Source: Pseudocercospora fijiensis CIRAD86 | Lineage: Eukaryota > Ascomycota > Dothideomycetes > Mycosphaerellales > Mycosphaerellaceae | Direction: 5' to 3' | NCBI RefSeq assembly: GCF_000340215.1 | Contig: NW_006921532.1 | Span: forward strand, 5,256,987 to 5,320,986 | Length of the DNA stretch: 64,000 bases | Part shown: in pieces, positions 53,102 through 64,000 of the stretch | How the letters are laid out: the number at the start of each line of letters is the position of its first letter | Position numbering within the stretch: the first letter of the stretch is position 1 | Notes under the pieces: model-generated | Database searches by the model: none | What the model was told of the DNA's origin: nothing | What the model saw: only the letters and a program-made list of their open reading frames with translations | Position numbers and translations under genes: made by a program

Positions 53102-55115
53102 TCATTGATACAATTTTCGCCCGTGCCCACCCGACCCATGCGATCTCTCCGCATAAGCGTCCCTCGTTCTGTTTTCGCCGCTCCGAAGGCAGGACTCTAG
53201 CGCTTCTTCGTCCCTTGAAATGAGTCTTACCTTGAAATCACGAGGAATCGCCACAAGCGCGGATTTGATCTGAGAAATCTAGTGTCAGCGACTACGTTGA
53301 TATGTAAGGACCGTTCGTCGCATGCATGTACCGCATTATAATCCACATAATCGGTATTTGGTGGCTCGTCAGGAGAAGCCACAATTCTGAAGCTGGAAAG
53401 GAGTCGTACTAATGCCGAGTATAGCAGCCTATCTCCAAATCAGTACATGTATATTCAAGTCAACGCTTGCCCTTGGGCTTGGGCTATGAATGCTGACCTG
53501 CTCGCGATATGCTGACCCGAGCATGCTCGACTTCCTGCGCCGAAAGAAAGATGTTGTAGTCCGCTTGAAGCTTTCTCTTTCGGAGGATCAAGTTCCTCAA
53601 GCCATCTTTCGGGATTGAATGTTGCAGCATCTGCACCCCAGTGGCCTACTTCATGGTTTCCGGCTTGGGCGTTGATGAGGATCATCGTCCCTTTAGGAAT
53701 CAAAGCGCCATCCCAAGGAATATCGACGGCAGCCTTGCGAGGAAGACTCGTCGACGAGACCGTGTAGAATCTCCCGGCCTCCTTCACAATCGCCTGCCAG
53801 TGCATCCCAGTCAGCATCTCCATCACCAGGTTTGATGAGACTCTCACATTGATGTAGGGAATATCCTCACTCTCGAGACACTGCTTCCACGCGTCCTCAA
53901 CATTCGGATAGTGGCGTTTGAGGTCTTCATAGGCACGTTCTTGGAACACTTGACCTTCTGGCGTGGCCAATGACCCAAGACAACTCGTCAGCGTTCCAGG
54001 AATCGTTTCAAAGCCTTCAGATACCAAAGATAGACAGATGGATGAGACTTCCACGCCCGTCAGCTTCGTCTCTTCGTCCTTAAGAATCGCTGCTGAGACA
54101 CATGGCTTGTCGGTCCCATGCTGGATCATTTCTCGGACTCGGTCCTAGATAGTCACTTTCGATTAATCACTGGCATTCTGTTTCGTCGAATACATGCACC
54201 CTCTCTTGACACTTACCAATAGCTCATTGAAGTACTTATCTCTCCGATCACGAAGAGATTTGCTTCTTTGATTTTTCTCGTTATTGGGCAGGTACCTCAA
54301 AACTGGCGAGAGAAGTGTCAGACAGGCTTTCCATGATTCTTGCAATATCCCCAAGTCATCCTCACTCACTTGGCACCTAGTCCTGCATATTCTCGCTCGC
54401 ACTTCTCAAAAGCGAGATGGCCGATCCAACTTCGAGAATTTCTCGCAACATGTCATCCCAAACGCTATCCATACGGATGCCATAGCATAACGTCAAAGTC
54501 GTATTGAGTGCATACCGTTGCAGATAGGGTCGAGGATTGAGATAAGTTTCGCCACAGTCTCCGCTACTATCCTTTACAAGGTCACGGATGAGAGTATACG
54601 TCTCAAGGTCCTTGTTGTTTAGGCCCTATCAGTAAATGCAGTCGTCCCCGAGAAAAAAAAACCCCCTCCAAGCTATTTACTCACGAACATTGCCTGATAG
54701 CCCTTCATAGCCGGCCGCCCAAGAGTCTGCCCAGCAGCCTTTCTTTTATTCTTACAACTCTCATCCCAAGGACTGCTCCCGATAGTAAAGCCTTGAGTGG
54801 AAGAAATGAGTCTATGGAAAGTATAGAGTTTCGGACGATCGATGACAGCAGATTGATTTCCGATCAACATTCGTTTGCAATCCTCGAAGCTGTTGATGAC
54901 AACTGCACGCGTATTTCCCAGTCGGATTTAAAAGACGGATTTCTTGTATTTCTGCCACTATAGCGTCAACTTCAATCGGACCGCAAGACTAAGACTTTCG
55001 GCCTACTTACTTCACACACAGTGGCATGATCGTCGCCCAATTCTAGAAGATGACCTGTAATTGGAAAAGCTCCCGGGATCTCAAAAATGCTAGAGATCTT
55101 AGGTATGTCGGTCGA
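53102..55115 (-). pseudogene. CYP504-like cytochrome P450, RIP stops and lost 5' end
   Basis: Exons on the minus strand: about 55115-55011, 54957-54685, 54625-54370, 54302-54217, 54144-53848, 53793-53498, 53428-53332 and 53269-53102; seven GT-AG introns of 53-72 nt restore one frame. Blocks: FEIPGAFPITGHLLELGDD, IRLGNTRAVVINSFEDC, STQGFTIGSSPWDESC, EGFETIPGTL (helix I), KEAGR (ExxR), FNPERWLEE and the heme loop SFGAGSRACSGQ, then IPRDFKVRLI near the end. This is the phenylacetate/3-hydroxyphenylacetate hydroxylase group (CYP504). Two stops break it: TAA at 54928-54930 where family members have Gln (VFQIRLG), and TAG at 54377-54379 before VPILRYLP. Both fit RIP-type C:G to T:A changes. No start codon or membrane anchor remains; the sequence passes into RIP DNA near 55115. 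Confidence 0.85.
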
Positions 55116-57425
55116 GGTAGTTAACTGTTATAAAGTCTAGATTAGTCTCGAGGTCGGAGCCGAGCATAATTATCTACCTTTGTTATATTTCTAAGGACAC
55201 ATTACTAGACCGGCGGCTACGCAAATATAGGACCTACGTCGAATGTTAATCTATCGCGGGAGTAAAGCAGTTATATTAGTTCTAGTAGAGATTGAAATTG
55301 CTATAATGTTTATACTAAGTTACGCAAGGGTAAAAGTAGTAGCAATTACGAAGACGCCGAACCTTGTTAGGAAGCGGAGGATAGTTACAAACGGTATTTC
55401 GGCTAGTTACGTAGAGGGACTAGAATATCTCCTATCTTCGTTTATTATAGGCGACTATATAGAAGGATAGATTTCTAGTAGATAGACTATAATTAAACCC
55501 CTTTATATCTAACTCCTCTTTCTAGTAACCGACGTAGGGTAGGACTACTAATAGTTCCGCCTATTAGGTATAGCAACTAATAATATATAGGTAGGAGGAA
55601 GAAGTAGCGGAGCTGCGGCTAGTAAGAGCCCTATACTAGTAGAACTAACCTACGCGAAAAAACAGCAGCTAAGAAGACCGAAGTCTAGTAGCTTAGAAGA
55701 TAGTAGACTAGTAACCGAGAAGATAGCAGACTAGCAGCTAAGGAGATAGCAGACTAGCAACCTAGAAGATAGTAGACTAGTAGCTAGGAGATAGTAGATT
55801 AGCGACTAAAAAGACAGTCGACGTACTATATTTAGTAATCTAGTAACCTAGATAGTAGTAGCCGAAGATATTACGCGACTTAAGCCGCAACTCCAAAACC
55901 CTAAACTACTAGGCTACCGATACAGAAAGCCGAGTAGCAAGCTCGGCAGAAAGCGCCTTCGCTAACTAGGACCTATTATATAAAAGCACTTACCTAAGAC
56001 TTATTAATATAAGCACCTAACCGATCTATTATCGTAAACTAGTACAAGGACAGAACGATATATATATAGATATACGAGGATACGAAATTAACCGGCGCTA
56101 GCGTACTATTACAGTTATATAATCTATCGACGAGAATCTACCCTAGCCTTAACGTAGGCTTCTATAGGAATCGATAGAGCGACGGCGAGAAAGAGGGGAA
56201 CGAGAGCGAGTAGTAAGGATATTAGAGTAGAGGGAAAGTAGGAGCAACTAAGGAGGTATAGGTAGAGCGCTTAGAGTAAGAAGAGCAAAGAATAGGGAGT
56301 AGTAGATACCTAGGTAATAGAAGTAAGATAGCCTTAGAGTAAGACTTCTCCTCTTCTAATAATATCTCTAGCTAGTTAGGTCTTAACTATAACACCCCGA
56401 TATAGTAAGCTACTATAGATTCGCGCTAGCTTCTACGACGTTCCGATTCCCTATCGATAACCCTACCTAGCCTACTACCGTTAGAAAGCTTATTAGGCTT
56501 TAAAAGCAACGTACCTAGTTATTTGCTATTAATACCGCGATCGGCCGTAGCCGTAGCCTAAGACTTCGTCTACGACTATATAAAGTAAAAGAAGCTCGTT
56601 CGATCCTAGGGAACCTTTAATCTCCGTAAGATAGCAGCTATTAATACTAGTATTAGCTCTAATACTAGCACTTTCGCGAACCTACGTTAGATCTTTTCGG
56701 TAGCCGAGAACTAAGACGTTAAGTACTAGTTCGATACGACTCTATAATAGATCTATAAGGAGGGATATACCGATACCCGAGATATTATCGACGAGATTAA
56801 GGATTGTCTCGATAGCAAGAAGGTCCTCTATTAGGTTAAGTATAATTACCGAGTTAAGGAACTCTTTAAGTCTACTATAACTGTCTTAGAGGAGGACATC
56901 GACTTACTAAGAGAGGCTTTTGTTAAGAAGTAGAGAAAGGAAGAGGAATCTAAGCTAAATATAGTACCGTAGATTATAGAGCTCGACTAGGGAGATAGAA
57001 AGTTGCCCGCCTACTATAGTAATACCTCTAAGCTACTTCGGGAGGCCGGAGGTAAAGACAATAAGAATCTATCTAGCTAGGCGGCCCGGTCGCTCCTTAC
57101 GTTAACTATATCCTACTTTAAGAAAGGCCTTAAGGACGACGAATTACGTAAGCGCGTAATAGCTGTTCTAGAGCTAGGCGAGCGTAAGATTCGTACCTTA
57201 TATACTACTTGTAAGCTAATTAAGTAGCATATATGCATCCTTAAGAAAGAGCGTTTACTAGACGAATAGGCTAAGAAGGGCCGCTAGTACGACCTACTTA
57301 TATAATATGCGTCTAACTCTCTAGCTCGTAGTACTAGAGGCCTATTAAAAGAGCTTATCGAGAGCGTAGCTAGGATTATAGGACAACCGGTGCTAACGGT
57401 ACTACGTTACGGAAACTTTTTTACC

Positions 57426-57536
57426 GATCGCGACGATCCTATCGATAGGATCGCTTAGGATCCTTAGGATCCTTAGGATCCTTAGGATCCTTAGGATCGC
57501 ACGTTAAAGATCTTGTCTAACAGGATCGTCGCGATC
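57426..57536 (+). repeat. In-frame 9-bp tandem array between 15-bp inverted repeats
   Basis: Arms GATCGCGACGATCCT (57426-57440) and its reverse complement (57522-57536) flank about 4.5 copies of GATCCTTAG (57460-57502). The array keeps the frame of the upstream coding relic and reads Asp-Pro-stop repeats, so the original was probably Asp-Pro-Gln or Asp-Pro-Trp. Confidence 0.85.
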
Positions 57537-60500
57537 TAGAAATTCTAGCAAATCTGTTCGTAGTAAGAATTTTATTCTTTACTGTCCGACTCGTATATCG
57601 AGTCAGGCTCGAGTCGTCGTATATACTAGTACTAGCATTTGAATTACATTTTCTATCGGATCTGTATATTATACGATTGTTGCTTCTACTAACATCTAAC
57701 GTTTATACGCATACTCGGGTAACTACTAGCATTTGCATACGTCTACTACGTATACTAAGTTAGTACCGACTTAGCGACCGACTCGTATAGTATTAATAGA
57801 TTTCGTTATATTATATAGGGCATCTATTTATTACGGTTAATAAGAATGTATTCTATTCGTCCTCTACGGCTATATTAAAGCGATATACCTCTACCTTCTT
57901 TCGTTTGTTTCCTTTCGACTTCTTCTTCTCTTTTACTATATATCTCCTAATTCTTCGATCCTACGTCTCCTCGTTAAATACTATCTCCTTAACTTTGCCG
58001 CCGTCCGCCTCTATATCCGCCTACTATATCTACTCCCCCTCTTCTAGCCCTAATACATCCCTAACGCGATTACTTACCGCCGCGAATAAAGTCTTGTCTA
58101 TTATATAAGACTAGTCGGAATACCTGCTATTCTTATAGTAATTAGCGCGCAATCCTTCCCTATTACTATTACCGCGGTATATCTATACCTTTAGTATTTA
58201 TTATCTTCGGTTCTATTATATTCTATTGTCTCGGTTACACTTGTACCGTTACCTCCCCGTACCGAAGCAAACGGATTAGTAGCCCCCGTCGGCTCCTAAT
58301 CTGTCGCTTAGAAACTGCTCTATAGTATAGGTAGTCTAACATCGTTTTTCTTAGGTAGGGCCTCTGCCTCCGCTAACCTATCTATCGCATTGTCGCCGGC
58401 TTTAAGTTGTTTACTTAATTGTTGCCCGGTAGACGCTTTAGGACCTATCGATTATATTAGTAGGTAAGAGAAACACGGCGCTTGCAGACTACTCTTACTA
58501 TAGCGCTCGATCGATCCGCCTTTATCGTCGGAATCTAAAACGACGTCGATTGCTATAAGTGCATCGATGTCGTTACGTACGCTCTCGAAGTTATTTATTA
58601 ATAATTTAGGGGTATCCTATACTCTGCCTATATACCGTACGTATATCTTCTACGCTTTCGACAACCGAAGGTTACGAGTAGCTTAATCCGTCGCATTCTA
58701 CGTAGTTATCCGATCTAGGAACGGCTAGTATATTAACTTGTAATCTAGGGCTAGCTAGATCGCTTTACCTCTAACTTTAGTTAAATGCGACTCTATCGAC
58801 TATCCGGTTAGTATTCTACCGAGTACCGTAGCGGTAGACAATATTATAAAAGGGGTAACTTTATAGTAGTACTATTTGATATATGTCTTCTAGCCTCGCC
58901 GATCCTGCCGGAGTAGTATACCCGCTAGACATTTGTATATAAGCTTACTAAGGTAGCGCGTAGCATATATCGACCGTTAGCTATTATCTAGTAACTATAC
59001 TATTTTAGAGAGGGTCTTACTAGTTTTTCGTCGTAGCACTCGAAGATTTAGTTATCGAGTATCCTCTTAGCGTATACTATCCTTTTTAGAGTATCGGTTA
59101 TTGCGATCGGTGCTTAGTTTGTTAAGGTTAATCGGATATAGGTATTAATATAGCCTCGCTCCTTTCGTATAGCTTCTCGCAACTATTCTAATATTAGTCT
59201 CGATACTATTATATCGGGATCTCTACCGACTGCTTAGACTACGTCTCTCGACGGTATATAGCTACCCGGCTATAGCGCTATTGTACGTAAAGCTAGTAAT
59301 CGATTGTAGTTTTTACTATATACCTCCTTAATTGTTTCGTCTACCTATACTAGGGTTTAGGTAGTAGGAAACATCGTCTTACATCCTCGGGCCCTAGTTA
59401 ACGTAATAGCGAATAGTTTACGACGCGTCTCGTTATATAAGATTTGCTCCCTTGCTTCGAGTTACTAGAGTAAGCCCTTCTTTCGATTTAAACGTTCTTT
59501 ACTAGAAGTCGTTAAGCCTTTGTCTCGCTTCTTACGTCGTTTTAATAGCTTTGTATCGTCGCTCTAATCCGCCCTATCGTCGCCGTGCTTCCGTTTTAGC
59601 TTTGCCGGATCTTTGCTATTCTTGCCCTTATACTAGTTACGTTAGTCCTCTATTACCGTACTCTAGCATACGTTACCTTTATAAATTTCGATCTAATACT
59701 AGTCGCTATATATAAACGAGTATCCTCCCCGTTTTCTTCTCCGAATCTAGTATCCCTATCCGACTCTATCGAGTTAGATAACGACTTAGTTCTGTATTTA
59801 TCTTCTTCGTAGTTGCGACCTATCCTAAGTGTACTATAACGAGTAGTAGTATTGTTGCGAATCTAACGTAGTATATATTAGACTATACGCGTCTTCGTAC
59901 TTGTTTACCCTACGAAAAGGGGGGCATTAAATTGCGGTTTTATCGTCTGCTCCTATACAGACTGCCCGAGTCGCCGTCTATAATCGCTTATTAGTTCTAT
60001 CGGATATGCCCCGCTAACGCTAAAGTATAATCGTAGCCTATAGACTGTTCGCTATTTTCGTACCTTGTCGACGCTAGCCCGATTCGGTCGCGAGTCGGAT
60101 TCGGGAACTATTAATCTAGCGCTATTATTAGTCTAGCGGTAATTATTATAGTCTATGCCGACGGCATATAGTAACACTATTAACATTGCACTAAAGCAAT
60201 CGGCGTATTTAGACTATTTATTCCTCGCTCGGTCGCTACTACGGTATATATAGATATATATTCTTTATCGGTAAATCAATCGGCGTTAGCTAATCCGCTA
60301 GGTCGAATATATACCTTCGAAGCCGCCTCGCAGCATTACGGGTTAGTTAGAACTATCTCTATCGGCGTATTTAGCTAATTCGAGGTTAATAATACCGTAG
60401 AGGCTCTATACTCGATAGATGCAATTCTAACTAGATTAGCTAGAGGCATACAATCCACCCTAGTACGACGACTGCTAGTCGTAGCCGATTTAGCCTTTCC

Positions 60501-62720
60501 TTAACTATCGCGCTACCCCGAGTCCGCTATCGCTATAGCGCGATTAGGGTACTTAAATATAGGCCGAGATTAAATAGATAAAGGAAGAGATCGCGGCGCT
60601 TAAGACTGCTATACGTAATATACTTACTATATATTAGCATATGTCTAAGATTAAAGCGTAGTGCTTATCGTAGTCGGGGCATCTTGCCTTCTGTTTAATA
60701 AATAGATTAGTACCTATTACTATTAGAGTAGGACTTCTATGTCGGACTTAGTGAAATTAATTATTTATCTTGCTTTTCTGCGTTTACATTTACGCTCGTT
60801 CTACCTCCTTAATTTGCTTATAGATTGCAAATCGTAGCTGTAGGCCTCTGCCTAATATGTCGGATAGACTAGCCCTCTACTATCGCTCGTTATTAATTCG
60901 AACGTGTCTATATTAGTCGCTTATCTAATACAAGGCGTCGACGCCGGCTTCGAAACTACAATCTGCCCGTAGTATCTTAACTAATCGTTCGAGGTCTATA
61001 TTATCGACTCCTACTAACGCGCGGCCTCTAACTATAGGCTAGCGATAATCGAGTTTATATAGTCGATATATAGGTTTCACCTTCCCGTTCTACTCTTATA
61101 CTATAACTATACTCTGCTACACATTATTTAGTACGCGGTACGGCGGCACCGCTCTAGATCCTTCTAGTGTCGCTAGTCTAGTATCCGTAGATATAGCAAT
61201 TTCCGCGCAATCGCTAGTATCGCCGACTCTACGCGTTGTTACGCGTACCGTTTTTCGTCTCGTCTGTCGGCGATAATTAGAACAAATCTTATATACTAGG
61301 CACCTAAACGTAGTCTGTCCCTCTACCGTACGGATCTGCTTTACTGCCTTAGGGAACTTTTCTTCGTATTTCTCGTCTGTTAATACTAGGTCGTATAGGT
61401 AACCTTGCGTCCTTCGGCGTTCTAGCAATAACAGTAATCGGAACGTACTGCTAATCTAACTAGACTCCTAAATTGACCTCTCGACGCTAGCGTAAAATAC
61501 GTAGTATATCGACGGCGATAGGCTAAGGCCGCGGGTAATACCGCCTATTAAATATTGATCGCGAGGTAGTTAAGTACGTAGCATTCTCGAAGGCGGTAGT
61601 TATATATATAGCGTAGTAGAAAGTCGACGTTAGTTAGCAGTAGAAACTAGAACTACTCTAGTCGCGGGGTTTGCTAATACCGACTCGGGCCCTAATTCGG
61701 TATCGAATCGGGTGCTAAGCCTACTAGGCAACTTCTATATCCTCTATTACTAACTTCGGCAGCGGGTTCGGCAAATTACGTTATCTATTATCTCGCTTCT
61801 TAACCTTACGCCTAGTATATTGTATTGCCGCGGATTTATATACGGTCGTTTATTCGGCCTCCTACTTAGACTACTACTCTAGTATACGATCTATAGAATA
61901 TTTCGATCGTTTTATACCTTTGTTTACTACTCGTTATAGCTAAATATATGCCTTTTTACCGCCGATAGAGTTAGTAGCATCTATAGAAAACATACTATCT
62001 TAATCGTTAGCTCGAACTATCTGTATGCCTTGCTCTCGGGTCCTAAGACTAACCGCCTTACTAGCCTATACCTTCGTACTATAGCGGGTCTAGTCTACTC
62101 GCTATCGTATAATAATTGTTAGTTACTATAAGGACATAGATCGGTCAATTTGGCTACATTGCGTAGCTTATAAGCACTCGCGTCTCGCGCCGGCGATCGC
62201 AGTCGCAACTCTGCTATAGATAGGCTTATATTTATATTACTAACTTTCGATTACTTATTACGTAGTACTATATTTACTACGACTTGTTAGTCCTATATCT
62301 AGAACCGTCTATCGTATAGGGGTTTATACTATAACGATTATCTATAGCCTTATTACTTCGGTTACTAGTTACGTAACTAAACTATTATATACTTAAGCGC
62401 TAGATGCCTTACTTCGTCGATTTATTAGCTAGTTAGGCCCGACTCGCTAACCGACCCGGTTACGAGGCAGGCATTTAAGGTCGTTACCTTTCCTTATTAC
62501 TGCCTTCTTTAACATTTACTATTAACTCGCACTAATACACCTGTTCTATATATATATACCCCCTTACCCTCCCTATCGTACGTATAGTATATTATTTCCT
62601 TCGCTAATGCCCTATTCTAACTCGCATATAGGCCGTACTATATAACTTAGCCGTCGTACTCGACTAGCGTTAAGCTAGTATATATAGACACTCGTTGCAT
62701 AACGTAACTCTAACGGCTCG

Positions 62721-62782
62721 CGTTAGGGTCGGCGGGTATAAGCAGCTCTCCGCTCCTATTCTTACCTCCGCCGACCCTAACG
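62721..62782. repeat. Inverted repeat, 15-bp arms with 32-bp loop
   Basis: CGTTAGGGTCGGCGG (62721-62735) and its exact reverse complement (62768-62782) inside RIP DNA. Both arms are GC-rich relative to their surroundings. It may be part of a degraded element's terminus. Confidence 0.8.
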
Positions 62783-64000
62783 TATAGCGAATTTTACTAA
62801 CTCTATTAGTTTATCTGCTACTCTCGGATAGTGTACGTCGTTGTCGATCTATAGTCCCTAACCTCTGTTATATAAGTATTACTAATTAGTATAACCTATT
62901 ATATACTAATGCTATATACTAGTTACAAACTCGTCGCCTACTACCTTTACCGAGATAGTAGTCTCTACGAATGTCGAGGACTAGCTAAAGGACAACGAGC
63001 TACTAATTAAAGCCTTAAATAGCAGCAAAGACGTCCCTAAACATGTTATACTAAACCTGTATAGCATCGACAAGCCTCTTCTTACGTTAGTAATAAAAAG
63101 GCTCCTTCTACATCTAGAGAAACATTTTTTATTTAACTAGTTAAAGGGGAAGTGGAGTCGCTAGCCCGTTAAGGGGCATTATAAGGAGGAGAAAGCTATA
63201 GTATACGCTATTGCTAGCAACCTCAACTATCCTACTAAACCTAGACGTGCGCTATTAATACCCGAATAGTACTTTAAAGATCCTAAATAGGCTCCGAAGT
63301 AGTACGTTAGGGGAATGCTTCCGTAGGACAATGCAAATAGTTCGAATAATGAAATTCAGAGGTCTATAGTCTACTTAGTATACCGCCTTGCATAGAAGGT
63401 TATAAGGGACAAGTTCACCCCGCCGGCCGGTAATAATACTAAAGAGGAAGACGTATCCGAGAGCGAGACTAATAGATCCCGACAAACTACGCCCTCTATA
63501 CCTAAGCGTAGAGCAAGTTCTGCCTCTGCTAGTAAGACTAGTAGAGCCGGTCGGATGTTTAAGAGAATAACGCTAGGAGATTCGTATAGTAGCAAGGATA
63601 CTAATCTAGTAATGTCCGACGCGCTACGCCCTATTAAGCCGGACCGGGCTAAGATTACGTTGTAGTTTAGTATTGTCGACTAGCGGTTACCTTTAACGGT
63701 AGACTACGACGTGTTTAGCCTAAATTAGTCTGTCCTACAATCGAAGACTTCTAATAATATTAGTATAAAGGATTTGTTACGGCTCTAGCTCGCACGAGAG
63801 TTATTACTATCGCCCGAATAGTAGAAGTACGAATTCTTCGCAGTAATCGATCTAGCTCGCGGCCCTAAAGGTCTTTCTAAATACAAGACTAATCCGATAT
63901 TCCACTCCCTAGCTATAGAGATATACAATAGCTTAGATACTAGGATTTCTACTAGACTCGATTTCCTCGTCGGCAAAAATATAATGGACTATACTAGGAT

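Larger units (their letters stand above)
55116..64000. repeat. RIP-degraded repeat block, right
   Basis: Nearly 9 kb of TA-rich DNA with CpA/TpG depleted and CpG kept, running off the window. A plus-strand frame from about 56760 to 57540 is open apart from TAG/TAA; it is Lys/Glu-rich (AYYSNTSKLLREAGGKDNK) and gag-like in composition. A minus-strand frame at about 58500-59150 and a plus-strand frame at 62950-63780 behave the same way. At least two degraded elements are therefore likely, but I cannot name families or find ends. Short ATG frames here (for example 55243-55470) are chance. Confidence 0.85.

Noticed and set aside
53455..54129. P450 fragment ending 60 residues early, as if C-terminally truncated
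   Set aside because: Two further introns restore the normal C-terminus down to 53102.
55243..55470. 75-codon hydrophobic frame in the right RIP block
   Set aside because: Created by TA-rich composition; no homology-like features.
1..64000. CRISPR arrays, bacterial operons, rRNA genes
   Set aside because: None seen; gene structure and splicing are eukaryotic throughout.

Overview
The window is nuclear DNA of a filamentous ascomycete. Evidence: short spliceosomal introns (about 50-80 nt) with clear branch sites, fungal-type genes (a PTR2-like transporter, a DYRK kinase resembling Pom1, a CYP504-like P450), and TA-rich blocks with the signature of repeat-induced point mutation (RIP). In these blocks CpA/TpG is nearly absent and replaced by TpA, while CpG is kept. 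A dothideomycete, perhaps of the Mycosphaerellaceae, is my inference and not something the sequence proves.

Layout. 1-3285 is a RIP-degraded repeat. 3754-14342 carries a secreted multicopper oxidase (-), a MEMO1/Mho1 homologue (-), a small Cys-rich protein (+), a PTR2-type peptide transporter with a four-base first exon (+), and a repeat-like conserved protein (-). 14357-19715 is a gene of unknown function split by a 2793-bp pogo/Fot-type transposon (15445-18237) with perfect 81-bp terminal inverted repeats and a TA duplication. The host gene is intact up to both edges while the transposon interior is saturated with RIP. 21131-34767 is a dense set: SnoaL-like protein, maleylacetate-reductase-like enzyme, ribosomal protein S3, a membrane glycosyltransferase with a PAN-like tail, a disordered conserved protein, an Asp/Glu racemase-superfamily protein, a six-exon extended SDR, and the SNARE Use1 tail-to-tail with coatomer epsilon (Sec28). 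35855-52861 holds a Whi5/Nrm1-like protein, a proline-rich protein, a YGR210C-type GTPase, the DYRK kinase, a CECR5-like HAD phosphatase and a large disordered fungal protein. 53102-55115 is a CYP504-like P450 gene damaged by RIP-type stops and truncated at its 5' end by the RIP block that fills 55116-64000.

Functional themes. Most genes are housekeeping and stand alone. Two factors of Golgi-to-ER retrograde traffic (Use1, Sec28) are neighbours. Three genes that could serve aromatic or dicarboxylate catabolism (maleylacetate reductase, maleate-isomerase-like, CYP504-like P450) lie in the window but are scattered, so a cluster is not shown.

Most notable: (i) the transposon looks as if it moved after being RIP-killed; (ii) the GTPase gene needs a one-nucleotide exon between two complete introns to keep its frame; (iii) the same GTPase gene has a one-base frameshift; (iv) RIP-type stops extend from the right-hand repeat block into the P450 gene.
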